Below, one piece after another: positions 22,607 through 33,589 of a stretch of DNA of 64,000 nucleotides. The position numbers and the translations under genes were made by a program. The notes under the pieces are model-generated. The model was not told the origin of the DNA and did no database searches. It was given only the letters and a program-made list of their open reading frames with translations. Every line of letters begins with the position of its first letter. Position 1 is the stretch's first letter. Source of the stretch: Mytilus galloprovincialis (taxonomy: Eukaryota; Mollusca; Bivalvia; Mytilida; Mytilidae); contig NC_134849.1 in NCBI RefSeq assembly GCF_965363235.1, positions 19,494,863 to 19,558,862 on the forward strand, given 5' to 3'.

Positions 22607-23046
22607 TAGATTACGGATTACCCCTGTCTTAATGTTATTTTCCAGTGCAGGTATTTGTTGACAACACATATATATTGAAAAACCCAACCTAATATGTTCG
22701 GCATACGTGAAGGATTTTCTAATTTGCTGTGAACATAATTTTATCGTGTATGTAATAATTTATAATAACATTTTTAACATTAAATTTAAGTATTAATAGT
22801 GTAAAATGCATGATTTTGAATCAAAAATGTATTATTGACTGAAGCACGTCAATGTTTTCCCTCTGTGAGCCTCTGACAGTCTAATAGCTTTTGACTACGT
22901 CACATAGTAACCGGTGTTATGATGACGTTTTTGAGGTTCCAATTGGGGATAAAAACGTATATACCCCGGCAGTTTCCTGAATATATACTGACATCTCTGT
23001 GTTGTTATCCAATCACAAACCTCGACACATTTGTAATCCGTAATAT
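22607..23046. mobile_element. possible MITE with ATTACGGATTAC ends, next to the hairpin
   Basis: ATAGATTACGGATTAC (from 22607) faces GTAATCCGTAATATAT (about 23034-23049). GTATATACCCCGGCAGTTTC near 22960 echoes the arm sequence of the adjacent hairpin, so both may be parts of one compound element. Confidence 0.45.
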
Positions 23047-23602
23047 ATAGTGATATCTGATGTCGTCAAAGATGATTTACAAAAAAAGATGCTGAACGTG
23101 TAAACATATTTAAATCAGAAACTATTAAACATTGACTGATCTCTAAGGACTTTCTTATGTTATGCTGTGACAATTGAAACAATGATTATAACTAAAGGTT
23201 GTACATTCGTACTCAGGTCAGGTTTTGGATTTTTTGCATATATAAGGTTAAAGTCGGTGTCGGCTTTTTCTCGTCATCTTGAAAAAAATAAATATCTGGA
23301 AAAGAAGTTTTAAATCCTATCAATATTCTAAGCTTATTTTGTTCCATAACTAATGACATTCTGACTCATAGTATACATTTTTAAATTCTAGATCTTTTAA
23401 GTTTCACCTAAGTACATCCTTTCAGTAAGATTATTTCGAATGAAGCTTTTATGACTATTTGTATAGGGAAATTGAGTGTGTACCCTTCCTAACCAAATAC
23501 GTACAATCTCAGTAGTGGTTAATTGTTTATCATATCTATCAAAACATTATTTTAAGAAGCTTATTAAATAAAATGTATTAGATAAATATTTAACAATTAC
23601 AC

Positions 23603-24045
23603 ACATTTATTAACCAACTAAGTACATTATTGCCAAAAATGACTGGTTATTAAAAATAACATATTTTCTGTAATGGCCCTGTTTTTCTGTAATGGCCCTG
23701 TTTTTTTCTGTAATGGCCCTGTTTTTCTGTAATGGCCCTGTTTTTCTGTAATGGCCCTGTTTATTTCTGTAATGGCCCTGGTTTTCTGTAATGGCCCTGT
23801 ATTAATGCCCGGATTGTCTGTATAAAGCACAGTTAGGGTTTTTAATAAAGTTAATAAAATTAAGTTGTAAAGAGTATAATACTTTTTTGTATTTTATTTA
23901 ATTAAGTAACCAGCAACCAACATTAAAGAACCATATAGGGATCACTGTTCCTCCTGTTTTTTCAACACATAACTTCTGTCAACTTAATATCTTGGATATT
24001 TGGTATATTAACACATACACTTTTATTCAGTTGGTTAATAAATGT
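23603..24045. mobile_element. inverted-repeat element with 17-bp perfect ends
   Basis: ACATTTATTAACCAACT at 23603-23619 is exactly complementary to 24029-24045. The interior includes the CTGTAATGGCCCTG tandem array and about 200 bases of AT-rich DNA. Confidence 0.55.
23656..23803 (+). repeat. tandem array of a ~18-21 bp unit, about 8 copies
   Basis: Units of TTTTTCTGTAATGGCCCTG type. The 13 bases CTGTAATGGCCCT are invariant while the T-run varies in length. The same 12-mer reappears inside the hairpin 250 bp to the right. Confidence 0.9.
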
Positions 24046-24053
24046 ATTAAGAA

Positions 24054-24213
24054 ATGGGTGTTTTTATAATGGCTCTGTTATATGTCCTCGGTCAGTAATA
24101 ATGGCCTCGGATGTCTGTAATGGCCCTCGGCGTTGCCTCGGGCCATTACAGACTTCCTTGACCATTATAACAGACCTTGGACATACAACAGGGCCATTAT
24201 AAAAACACCCATT
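24054..24213. repeat. 160-bp imperfect palindrome carrying TGTAATGGCCC
   Basis: Arms begin AATGGGTGTTTTTATAATGG and end CCATTATAAAAACACCCATT. Complementarity continues inward with mismatches (CTGTTATATGTCC / GGACATACAACAG; TGTCTGTAATGGCCC / GGGCCATTACAGA) to a short loop near 24133. Confidence 0.85.
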
Positions 24214-25080
24214 CATTAATACTATAATATTAACTATTTTATTTGTACATTTACTGATATACTTTAAATCTTTATTTACACAAGTTTTCAATCAGGTACC
24301 ACGATATTTCAATTAGGACTACGAGATTTTAATCAGGTACTACGAGATTCGAACAATTGTAACCATCTCTTATGTACTCATGCACACCTTATTATTAGTC
24401 TCAAATTGAATATTTAATTTGTTCAATTAAAAATCTATAAATTTTAACTAACCGTTAATAACCGGCTTCGAATTACTCGATGCTTTTTGACTATACAAAG
24501 TCTTTAGCGGATCAGATTTTAGAACTAAATCTTTAATCTCATTATAATTTACTATACTATACAAAGGAATTGGTTCCTATTACGATAGGTGGACACTAGG
24601 AGATTTAATATAATGATTATTTGCATAATATCACTGTGTAGAATGTGTTTATCGGTCAAAGTGTTGCCTGTTGTGTCCTTGTATCGCGTTGTAGTATGGC
24701 ACCTTTTCATCACAATTGAGACGACTTCAAATTCTGTTATGCCAATTTGAAAATAGGTATTAAATAAATGTATGTTGTCACTATTAGAAAAACGAACCGT
24801 ATATTTTCTAATTTTACGGAATCCTATTTTATTGAGACAAAATAAATTGCCTCCTCTTGAATAGTGATTTTGGTATCTCATATATTTCAATTTAATGTTT
24901 AGAAACTGTTTTTGTCGTTTTTTCTCTCTTAAGAAGTACTTATTTGTGATATACAATTCAGTACCAATAATTCATTTCATTCAATATTTAATATGAACTG
25001 TCATTTTCTACTTATTCATAGCGGAGCATAACTTAACTACAATTTCCTTTTGTTTTCATGAATGTGACCTACCGAATCAG
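24214..25080. other. AT-rich spacer, no gene supported
   Basis: Begins with three short CAGGTACTACGAGATT-like units (24295-24350). A long open frame on the - strand (first ATG near 24881, to 24552) has no recognisable domain and strongly AT-biased composition, so I do not call it a gene. Confidence 0.5.
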
Positions 25081-25081
25081 A

Positions 25082-25350
25082 CTATTTACCGGATTTGTAA
25101 CAACTTGAGCAACACTACGGGTGCCACATGTAGAGCAGGATCTTCTCCCCCCCCCCCCCCCCCCACCAAGCACCTGAGATTACCCCAAGTTGTTGGTGGG
25201 GTTCGTGTTACTTAGTTTTTAGTTTTCTATGTTGTGTCTTTTGTACTACTATTTGTCTGTTGGTCTTTTTATTTTCAAGTGATGGTGTTGTCAGTATATT
25301 TTCGCTCTATGAGTTTGAATGTCTCTCTGGTATCTTCCATCCCACATTAA
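25082..25350 (+). repeat. R3 repeat, long form, with poly-C tract
   Basis: GTGCCACATGTAGAGCAGGATCT, a C run of about 18 at 25146-25164, AGCACCTGAGATTACCCCAAG, GTGGGGTTCGTGTTACTTAG, then the R3 core ending CTCTCTGGTATCTTCC. The reverse copy at 32215-32660 has the same order. Confidence 0.75.
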
Positions 25351-26658
25351 TGAATTATATGTTACCAGAAACAAGTCTCATTCAGTTTCTGCAGTCAGCT
25401 GTTCAAAAGTTGATTTCTCTGATACCGAACACTAGTGACATTCTTTGTGTTCCATAGAATTATCTTGAGAGGATTAATTCGAGTGCATTAATATATGAAA
25501 AACATACAAGAAATCATTAGCTTTTAAAGACAAATTCGAAGTGGCACACATAAATTAAATCTATTTGAACTTTGATTTGGCTATACACCTGACAGTCGTA
25601 ATCCCTTATAATAAGACGATTAAGAAGTTTGAATTTAATTAAAATTACTGCTTACATAGAATTAATTTAGAAAAGTTTCCAACATGAACTCAATGTCATA
25701 TGTAAATGCATACATTTTATATGGTGTGACTATCATTTCGCTTATTACATGTAAGTGTAAATTAAAGCCACTGAAATGAATTCTTAAAAAAGGGAGCGTC
25801 TGTCAAATTTTAACGTTAATGCCAATCGTTTCAAAAAATATTTGAATTTCTGCATATTTAAAAAAAAAAACCGTTCAAACACCACTTTTTGGGGTCAGTA
25901 GTTGGTCCATTGAAAGGCTAAAAATGATATTACCGATATCCAACATACTAGTACTATAGTTTTACAGGGAAAGTCTAAATTTTAAGCTTTTTACTTTGCA
26001 GAACAAACCTTCGTAAATTATTGATAGTAGGTTTGAAATAAATGCCATTTGACCCCGACCAACGACTACTCGATCGAGCCTTCGACTATACAAATCTATG
26101 ACCTTTTATTTTTAGAAATACACTTTAATCTTGACATTTCTTCACCGTTCATATAAGTTGGGTAATCTATTATAATCTAAGTATACAATGACTGTGTGCA
26201 ATTAAAAGAATAATTTGTAGTTTTTTTCGTCCGAAAATATAATTGAAAGTGTGTTTAACTTCAATAATAAAAAAAAAACCAAAAAACATAAGACTGAACT
26301 CAATATAATTATTTCTCACAATGTGATTGGATGGTGATCACTTATATAGTCTAGTTTTGTATTGGCTTCAAGATTCTGTGTATTTTTGATTGAGAACAAA
26401 GTTCTTAAATGAATCTAATCGTTTCAGGAGAAAAAAAATGGCCTTTTTCGTTCAATTGTATTTTTAAACGTTGTGTACCTTTATAAAACTATGCTTTTTG
26501 ATAACCATTGTGTATTGACTTGTTTACTCCGGTCAATTGTACATGTGACTAAGATTTATTTTCCTACATATATTTATATTTTGTTTTAAGACAGAGACAA
26601 TGATTTCAATCAGAAGTATTCAAACCAACAGTATATAACAGACATGGAATTCGTAACG
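25351..26658. other. spacer upstream of the GPCR gene
   Basis: No gene recognised. It has homopolymer A runs near 25858 and 26270. Near the right end, CATATATTTATATTTT (about 26565) and a donor-like AACG|GTAAGA at 26658/26659 could mark a promoter and a small 5' exon of the downstream receptor gene. This is a guess from position only. Confidence 0.3.
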
Positions 26659-26814
26659 GTAAGACAAACTTAGTTGTAAGCTACGGATGTTTGAACGGAG
26701 GTCTCTTTTACTGAACATTGTTTGGCCCTTTTTCTTTATTCTTATTTGTTTGCCTTTTATTTTCTGATCAATATAATTTAGTCCCTAATTATTATCTAAT
26801 ATCTAGGCTTTAAA

Positions 26815-26905
26815 ATGCTGAAATTTTTTCTCCATTCTTCATATTTCCCCCTTTGTTCTCTATATAAATCTGTAAACCCCATCCAGACCCTTTTCCCGTA
26901 ACAAA
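26815..26905. repeat. fragment of the GGGTCTGGATGGGG MITE family
   Basis: TTTTTTCTCCATTCTTCAT, then CCCCATCCAGACCCTTTTC resembles the end of the element at 54309-54529. Bases from 26906 to 27505 hold nothing recognised. Confidence 0.45.
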
Positions 26906-27772
26906 ATGTGTTTATACTAGTAGGTACAACCGCTTTGTTTTATTGTTTAATATATAAATATTGTTTCTGTTCTTTATAGTGCTCTGAAATGCACGAATGT
27001 CTCAATATTGTACACACGTAAGAGTGGTGATCTTCGAAACAAATAGCATATCAAACAACAATGATCAAGTGTTTGAACTACATGTATATCAGACGGCATG
27101 CATACTTTAAATTACAACGCACTCCATCTTGCCAGTCGGGTCAAAAATAATAAAGCAACTACCTACTATTGTTTCAATACAAAAGATGTTTTGTTCTCAA
27201 GTACGTGATAATTATGTTGTAAAACTATGGACGAGTTTTAAGATGAACGAACGTACGTACAGCATCACGCAACATTTTTTGTTAAAAAAATAATCCGTTA
27301 TTCATGCAGACGTGGTCTTTTAAATAGTTTTGTAACATTATATAAGGCTTTATTTATTCAAAAGAAGGCTCATGTATATTATAATTATTCTTTTTAAGTT
27401 GAACAAAGAATGGCTGTATTATGTTTATATCATTAATATTTTTAAAGTTTGCAATCTACATTCGAATCAGATTAGAAACTCATATTCTTGACATCTTTAT
27501 TTCAGATGGAACTTAAAATGCAGAGGATATGTTTCCAAATATGTAAATATTGATATTAAGGAATATATTAATATGAATTATGGTAATCACCAAGACCAAG
27601 AGAAAGACTACACACATCGTAACCGCGCAAGTCCAGTCGTTTTCTTCAGACTCACTGTTTTATTATTACTATATGCCACTAGAGGGCGCAAAATTATTCG
27701 AGTTAGTGAAGAACCTCGATTTGTGATCATACTTTCTAAAGACTATAATTTTCTAAAGTGAGTGAAGACACA

Positions 27773-29413
27773 ATGTCACAGAATACAACATCGAGCTATG
27801 CTTTGGAGACACTTAACGATGACATGGCGCATCGATTACTTCCGGTTATAATAATTGTTGGATTATACATGATTGTTGGTTTATTCGGAAATCCTCTGGT
27901 TGCAATATATTATGGATTATATGCTAAGAACACCCCGTCTCATCATTTTATTCTATCTTTATCTATATTGGATTTAGTCATGTGTTGTATCGATATGCCA
28001 TTAGAAATCGTCGATCTCCGCCATTATTATAATTTTGAAAGTGTGGCAGCGTGTAAATGTCTGCGATTCATTAGCTATTTTTGCAGTATTGCGTCAGGAT
28101 GCATTTTATTGGCTATTGCTACCGATCGTTACCGAAAAATATGCCAACCATTTAAAAAGCAGATAACACTAAAAATGACTAAAATGATGATAGGAAGTGC
28201 TTGTTTGTTTTCTTTGTTTGTGTCGTGGCCGAGTTTAGTATTTTACACAGTAGTGAGGGTAAACGTCACAAGAGTTCCAGCTTTAGAAGGTTTTGATTGT
28301 ACTTTGTTGAAAGATGATGAGTATACTGCATTAGTGACTGCTTACAATATATTTCAGTTTGTGTGTTTTATTTTTGCAATTACTAGTCTAACTGTTCTGT
28401 ATACTTTAATTGGAAGAAAACTATATCAACTGCGAAGTTTTAAATTCTACGCGACACAGAATACTGCTAGGAGTGATAAAGGTCAACACAGCTCCTCGTA
28501 TACCAGTTACAGTGATAATGAAACACCGTGTTCGACGAATCTACACCGTTTATCATCTCACATGATAGAAATTCCGGACGAAATTGATGACAAGCCGCTA
28601 GCGACGATAAAAGTGTTAAGCAGCGGAAGTAGCTATTACAATAAAAGTAGACCCACTTCGGCTTCGTCTGGATATAAATCCGCATCGTTTAGTTCTAGAG
28701 GGTCAAAAATTCATCCTGAAAGAAAAGAAAACGAAGAATCATCTTTATCCGAAGCAAGAATATCTCGAACAAAATCAGACGTTACACCAAAACGAACAAA
28801 GTCTGACGTAACTAATGGCGTCATCAAAGGTGTATCAATAAGTAGTATAGAAATTCCGGAACGGTTACGGTATAATGGATCTGTTAAATACGCATTTTCA
28901 GAGAGATCCATTATGAGTAAATTTGGATCTTCAATATCGAAAGTGTCGCATTTAACCGAGTATGACGATGCATATTTTACACCAGAAAATCAAACTGAGA
29001 CTCGGGACGCAAATCCAGTTGGAGATATTGATGACAGCGGGAAAAAGTTAAAGGCACAAAATATACGCACGACAAAATATACTGTCATTATGTTGTCAAT
29101 TACAATAACATTTGTTTTGACTTATCTCCCATACCTCGGTCTAATAACATGGCGGACACTGGAAGAGGACAGACTTTCGGAAATCATGACAAAATCGGAA
29201 CTTGTCGCTCTTGAGTTATTTCTACGATCATTTTTGATCAGCAGTATAGCGAATCCTTTTATATACGGATTTCTCAATACTGGTTTTAGGAACTTCGTGA
29301 AAAGTGTATTTAAAAAGAGCTGTTGGTGCTGTCCATGTTTCAAAGAGAAGGTGAACAGATTCTCAGAAACCGACCATTCGTATTCAAATGAAACAACAAA
29401 TAAGACTACGTAG
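27773..29413 (+). CDS. class A (rhodopsin-type) G protein-coupled receptor, single exon
   Basis: A 546-residue seven-helix receptor of the plasma membrane, ligand unknown. Landmarks: N-glycosylation sequon N4; helix 1 GN (N40); helix 2 LxxxD (D67); C94 at the top of helix 3, probably paired with C176 in the second outer loop; DRY at 118-120 within TDRYRKICQPF; W152 in helix 4; Y210 in helix 5; FVLTYLP (447-453) where FxxCWxP is usual; NPFIY (494-498) in helix 7; then helix 8 and a Cys cluster (C517, C519, C520, C522) suited to palmitoylation. Position 5.50, normally Pro, reads Ala202. The third inner loop is about 210 residues, Ser-rich, with RTKSDVT twice (332-338, 341-347). I start at ATG 27773: TAA at 27746-27748 closes the frame upstream, and the earlier in-frame GTG at 27758 is unlikely in a eukaryote. 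A strong acceptor (CTTTATTTCAG, ending 27505) suggests a 5' UTR intron. Best guess: an orphan peptide- or amine-type receptor. Confidence 0.93.
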   Translation: MSQNTTSSYALETLNDDMAHRLLPVIIIVGLYMIVGLFGNPLVAIYYGLYAKNTPSHHFILSLSILDLVMCCIDMPLEIVDLRHYYNFESVAACKCLRFISYFCSIASGCILLAIATDRYRKICQPFKKQITLKMTKMMIGSACLFSLFVSWPSLVFYTVVRVNVTRVPALEGFDCTLLKDDEYTALVTAYNIFQFVCFIFAITSLTVLYTLIGRKLYQLRSFKFYATQNTARSDKGQHSSSYTSYSDNETPCSTNLHRLSSHMIEIPDEIDDKPLATIKVLSSGSSYYNKSRPTSASSGYKSASFSSRGSKIHPERKENEESSLSEARISRTKSDVTPKRTKSDVTNGVIKGVSISSIEIPERLRYNGSVKYAFSERSIMSKFGSSISKVSHLTEYDDAYFTPENQTETRDANPVGDIDDSGKKLKAQNIRTTKYTVIMLSITITFVLTYLPYLGLITWRTLEEDRLSEIMTKSELVALELFLRSFLISSIANPFIYGFLNTGFRNFVKSVFKKSCWCCPCFKEKVNRFSETDHSYSNETTNKTT

Positions 29414-29502
29414 TATCTTAGGAAAGACAACTGTCTTTAAATATCATTAAAAATAAATTGTTAAAAAATCTGTTTTGTGATGTCAAGTCAACATATTGCT
29501 CC

Positions 29503-29508
29503 AATAAA
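29503..29508 (+). terminator. candidate poly(A) signal AATAAA after the GPCR
   Basis: AATAAA (in CCAATAAATAG) 90 bases after the stop codon. Position is plausible, but the hexamer alone is weak evidence. Confidence 0.4.
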
Positions 29509-29697
29509 TAGTATTTTACGTTAAGGAAGATATCTGCACCATACAAAACTATTATTTCTTGTCCGGCATTAGCTTTTCTGTTTGTCCGTTTTGCTTTAAA
29601 TGTCCTTTATTAGTCTTTATAATTCAGAATTTTCATAAATGACATATTTAGGCCTCGAACCTCACGTGAGATACATTTACTGTAGGAGGTGGTCCAC

Positions 29698-29865
29698 GGT
29701 TGGCCCCTAAATAAAATTGTGTACTAGTTCAGTTAAAATGGACGTCACACTAAACTCCAAAACATATTTATGAAATAAAATTAAAAAAAACCATACAAGA
29801 CTAAGAAAGACCAGAGGCTCCTGACTTGGGACATGCGCAAAAACTCGACGGGGTGAAACACTCAT
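29698..29865 (-). repeat. R1 repeat middle part, reverse
   Basis: TGGCCCCTAAATAAAATTGTG, ACTAGTTCAGTTAAAATGGACG, GGCTCCTGACTTGGGACA and CGACGGGGTGAAACAC. The terminal part is missing, but a detached TTTCCCATTTCCATTCTCAATTTTA lies at 30005-30032 in the opposite orientation. Confidence 0.7.
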
Positions 29866-30589
29866 TTACAAAAATGTACGTCTTTCGATTTATTTGAAAA
29901 CTAATACTATTTAGTATATTTTAATTTTTTGCTCTATCTATTAATTTCGGACTTGAATCCTACATCTCATACCACGGACGAGATCAGACAAATATCTAAA
30001 ACACATTTCCCATTTCCATTCTCAATTTTAATTTTACGTAAACATATTACAAGTATAACGGTATCAGTATGGAATAGAGTTAACAAACTCCTTCAATAAT
30101 TTTTAAGAAAAATATCATGTTCTAATATGTCGATCAGTGTATTTTGAATACCATCTTATTTACTATAATGTGATGAATGCATGTGAGACATCTATAATGC
30201 TATCAGTTGTCTAAAATGTGTGATGATAAGAACACCATATATAGGGATTTAATTAGGAAGTCATATCAATGTAATTTTGCACAGCATCATAGGTATATAT
30301 ATACATATCATTTTTAAAAATATGGCTTTCAATTAAAAAACAAACACACACAAATTTTAAGAAAAACCTCTAGTGGTAGTTTTTTCAATGGAAACTTATA
30401 TACAGGTAAACGATGCCATTCCAAAATGATCCCTTAGGCAAAACTTATATTTTAAACGTATTACTAATTTTGAAAATTTCTGTTATACTACATTAAGAAT
30501 TCATTGTCCATTTACTGTACGTATACTGTGTGTTTGTTTATTCTTCATAAGCTAGAGATATACGGGAAAGGTTGAATCTAACGAAACAT

Positions 30590-30715
30590 GTTTATCCCCG
30601 CCGCATTTTGCGTCTGTCCCAAGTCAGAAGCCTCTGGCTTAAATGTTTGTCTTGTATTTTTTTTTCATTTTACTAGAAGTTCATTTATATGTTTTGGAGT
30701 TTAGTATGACGTCCA
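30590..30715 (+). repeat. R1 repeat, upstream part
   Basis: ATGTTTATCCCCGCCGCATTTTG, GTCCCAAGTCAGAAGCCTCTGG and TAGTATGACGTCCATTTTCAG in R1 order. 30716-31190 holds nothing further recognised. Confidence 0.65.
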
Positions 30716-31194
30716 TTTTCAGGTATAGAACCACTAATTCAGGCCCGGTCGGAAAGAACATACGAAAGTAGTACATATTTTAAACAAAATAGTTCCTACG
30801 CATAGCTGTATCTTTGTCAATAGTGGGAATATTTTGGCAGTTTTTATATTAAATATAAGGGTGGGCACTTGGGATCACTGCAGAACCCTTGTAAAAAGTT
30901 TTACTTGAATAATAAAGGAGTATTTGAAATTTTAATAGGAGGGCACATTTGGCCTTTTGTTCAGATCAGAAGTTCCTGTTTTTGTACTATCAATCTTTGG
31001 GGAATTAGTGCGCTCAAATATGCAATTAAAGGTATGTTGATTCTTTCAGCACAAGTCAGGATAAGATACAGTTTTGACATGAAATAACTGCCACTTTATT
31101 TGAACTTAGGACAAAGTAGCCATACATGCTTGAAATTGCAGAATTTAACATAGAAAGCAATGGGGCTATAAATTAGTGGTTTTATACCTTTCAC

Positions 31195-31352
31195 CGAACT
31201 AGTACACATTTTTATTCAGGGCCAGTTGAAATCTACATCCGGGTGAGGAATGTTCTCACTGCACTGAAGACCCATTGGTGGCATTCGGCTATTATCTGCT
31301 CTCGGGTTTTTGTCTCTTTTACATATTCCCCTTTTCCATTCTCAATTTTATT
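31195..31352 (+). repeat. R1 repeat 3' end
   Basis: GAACTAGTACACATTTTTATTCAGGGCCAGTTGAA, CTGAAGACCCATTGGTGGCA, TTCGGCTATTATCTGCTC and CCCCTTTTCCATTCTCAATTTTATT. Together with the 30590 segment this may be one R1 copy split by about 480 bp. Confidence 0.75.
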
Positions 31353-31638
31353 CAACTTAGTATTTTACTTAATTTTATATTAATTAAGACAACTATTATA
31401 TTTTTTATTGGGTTCAACTGAACTTTGAGGTTTACGAATCCTAAAACAAAATTATATGTTCTGCTTTGTTTGTTTCAAAATGAATTATTTCTACAACTAT
31501 GTGCCTCACACAAAAATATGCGAAAGAAGAATTACTGATTACATAGTCACCTTTCTAGTTAATTGTTTAGATAATTGAAATGCTGCATTCAATAAATACA
31601 TAAAATTGATGACTGTCTTAACATCCATCGACAACAAC

Positions 31639-31920
31639 TTAATGGGGTACCTAACACCTGAACTAAAATTAATTTGGCTCGTTTAATTTTCTTAAAATTT
31701 TGACAAAGTATTTACTTTGACCCTTTGACAAAAATCTTAAAAAAATCAAAAAAATTGAACCAACCGTTTTATCAGAAAAATTACACTGGTTATGTAGCAG
31801 TTTGACAAACACTCATTTTGATCATTGAGAAGCTTAATATTCCCTTAAGAACACAATGTCATTAAAACGTTCTGCTGATTTTACAAAGTTATCTCCCTGT
31901 AGTGTTAGGTACCACCTTAA
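31639..31920. mobile_element. TTAA-bounded MITE (GGTACCTAACAC ends)
   Basis: Starts TTAATGGGGTACCTAACAC and ends GTGTTAGGTACCACCTTAA: inverted ends with two mismatches and TTAA on each side. 282 bp, no coding capacity. TTAA target sites are typical of piggyBac and Kolobok-type transposition. Confidence 0.75.
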
Positions 31921-32214
31921 TATAATCGGAGGATGATTGCCCGTCAATGTATTAGGAACATGACCGTTTAGTGGCTTGACTGATCCTATTTTTTCGTTCT
32001 ATTTCACAAGTCAATTGTCCAGAAGACTACTTTTCTTTCTGCCAAGCGCATTATTCTGATATAGAACTGACCAATGTATGTGCTTACTAATAGCTTATTG
32101 TATTGGTGTATGGAAAGGAGGCAGTGGCAAAGTTGCATTATATTTTCTAAAAGTCCTCTGTTTAACACGAACTAATGACTTTTCATTCCTCAGAGATATA
32201 ACTTTTACGTAACA

Positions 32215-32660
32215 AAATAGGGACAGTCAAACACATAGATCGTAAATAAACTGACAATGCCATGACTAAAAAAGAAAGACAAACAGTTTCATACTAGTAC
32301 AAAAGACAAAACATAGAAAACTAAAGACTGAGCAACACGAACCCCACCAAAACCTGGGGTGATCTCAGATGCTCCGCAAGGGTATGCAGATCCTGTTCCA
32401 CATGTGGAAACCGTCGCGTTTCTCATGTTATTACATCAAATAGTCTTATTCGGTATGTCACATTCGTCAAAAGGGAAGGGAATTGCAGTTACGACATAAT
32501 GAACATATCAGATATCATCTGTGAAACGGTTATTCCATAACGGTCAACCAAATAACTCGTGATGGAGTTTGTAAAATTCACGAAGGGATGATTTCAACTT
32601 CACTATTTGGAACTCTTGGTTTAATAGCTTCAAGCGACTACCGAGATGAAATTTTGCATA
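32215..32660 (-). repeat. R3 repeat, long form, reverse
   Basis: ACTGACAATGCCATGACTAA, ACAAAACATAGAAAACTAAAG, GAGCAACACGAACCCCACC and CTGTTCCACATGTGG are reverse R3. It continues with AGTTACGACATAATGAACAT and TTTGGAACTCTTGGTTTAATAGC, a further upstream part of the same repeat from memory. Confidence 0.65.
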
Positions 32661-32774
32661 CACTCTAGATATAATTCTTTTATTTTGAACTTAAATACAA
32701 CTTTAAAACTAACATCATGACCATTACGTACTTCAATCATTATCAAAATTACATTGAAGATTTGGTTTATCGTA

Positions 32775-33075
32775 TCGCAAGACTACGTGCTTGGAGATGA
32801 CCAAACAGCATGTATAAGGGTTTACATTTATATGGGTGTGCAGAATAGAAAGTAGACATGAGTGGCGATACACAAAGGAAATAAAGGGTGAAACAAACAA
32901 AGAATAGAGAAAAACTGGTAAAACATGAAATAATTTTTTTTAAAAATAGCGTAAAAGGGGCTGCTTTAAAATAAAGATTATTGGAGAAAATACTAAGGAA
33001 GAGAAAATGGTCGAACAAATTCAATATTACAGAAATGAACGACCCTCCACCCAGACCATCGTGTATATGAGGATT
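32775..33075 (-). repeat. probable dispersed repeat ending in GGGTCTGGATGG-type terminus
   Basis: GAACGACCCTCCACCCAGACCATCGTGTATATG resembles, in reverse, the terminus of the 54309-54529 element. The body (AAAGAATAGAGAAAAACTGG, AGATTATTGGAGAAAATACT) looks like repeat DNA I associate with mussels. The open frame here is not called a gene. Confidence 0.4.
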
Positions 33076-33589
33076 CATACCAAAGAACCACACAGACTAT
33101 TAATGAATTGATACATCGAAACCAAAACACAAACAATAATAAATCAGGATATAAGAAGGATTGAGCAAATTTTGGTACTGTATCGATTGATTCAAACAGT
33201 ACTTATTTATCTCCAATTTATGCAAATTATCAAAAGTATACATGAAATATGAATTATTCCCCTTTGATCGACGAAATTTGAAGAACATATTTACACATCG
33301 ACCTACAATCTGTTATGATTCCTTTTACGGATTGTAAAATAAGGATCAATGATCAAACAGTTGCAGCACTGGTTAGAAATATTGCTCCGTTCGGAAAGTC
33401 ACAATGTGTTTGTTTAGCATTAAAAGATCGTATCACCGTGAGAAACGTTTAAAAGATGTATACAGGCAACGTATCTAGGTTACTACTTCAGGAAGCAAAA
33501 TTCACTTTTTTGTTCTAGTGAAAACATTGTTTTCATTTTTTAAATTTAAGCAAAGCCAAAAACTACGGGTTTATAAATTCACCAGCCTT

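Noticed and set aside
23656..23803. CRISPR-like repeat array
   Set aside because: Units are 18-21 bp with only a T-run of variable length between cores. There are no unique spacers, no cas genes, and the context is eukaryotic.
24552..24956. 134-codon open frame on the - strand
   Set aside because: It starts with TTG. The first ATG is about 25 codons in, composition is AT-driven, and no domain or splice context supports it.
27573..27761. 62-codon frame just before the GPCR
   Set aside because: It overlaps the presumed 5' leader in another frame and has no recognisable feature; most likely chance.
27758..27772. GTG start five codons upstream for the GPCR
   Set aside because: Eukaryotic initiation at GTG is rare and an ATG follows at 27773; the frame upstream is closed by TAA at 27746.
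32767..33093. 108-codon frame on the - strand
   Set aside because: It coincides with what looks like dispersed repeat DNA ending in a GGGTCTGG-type terminus; hydrophobic residues come from T-rich repeat sequence.
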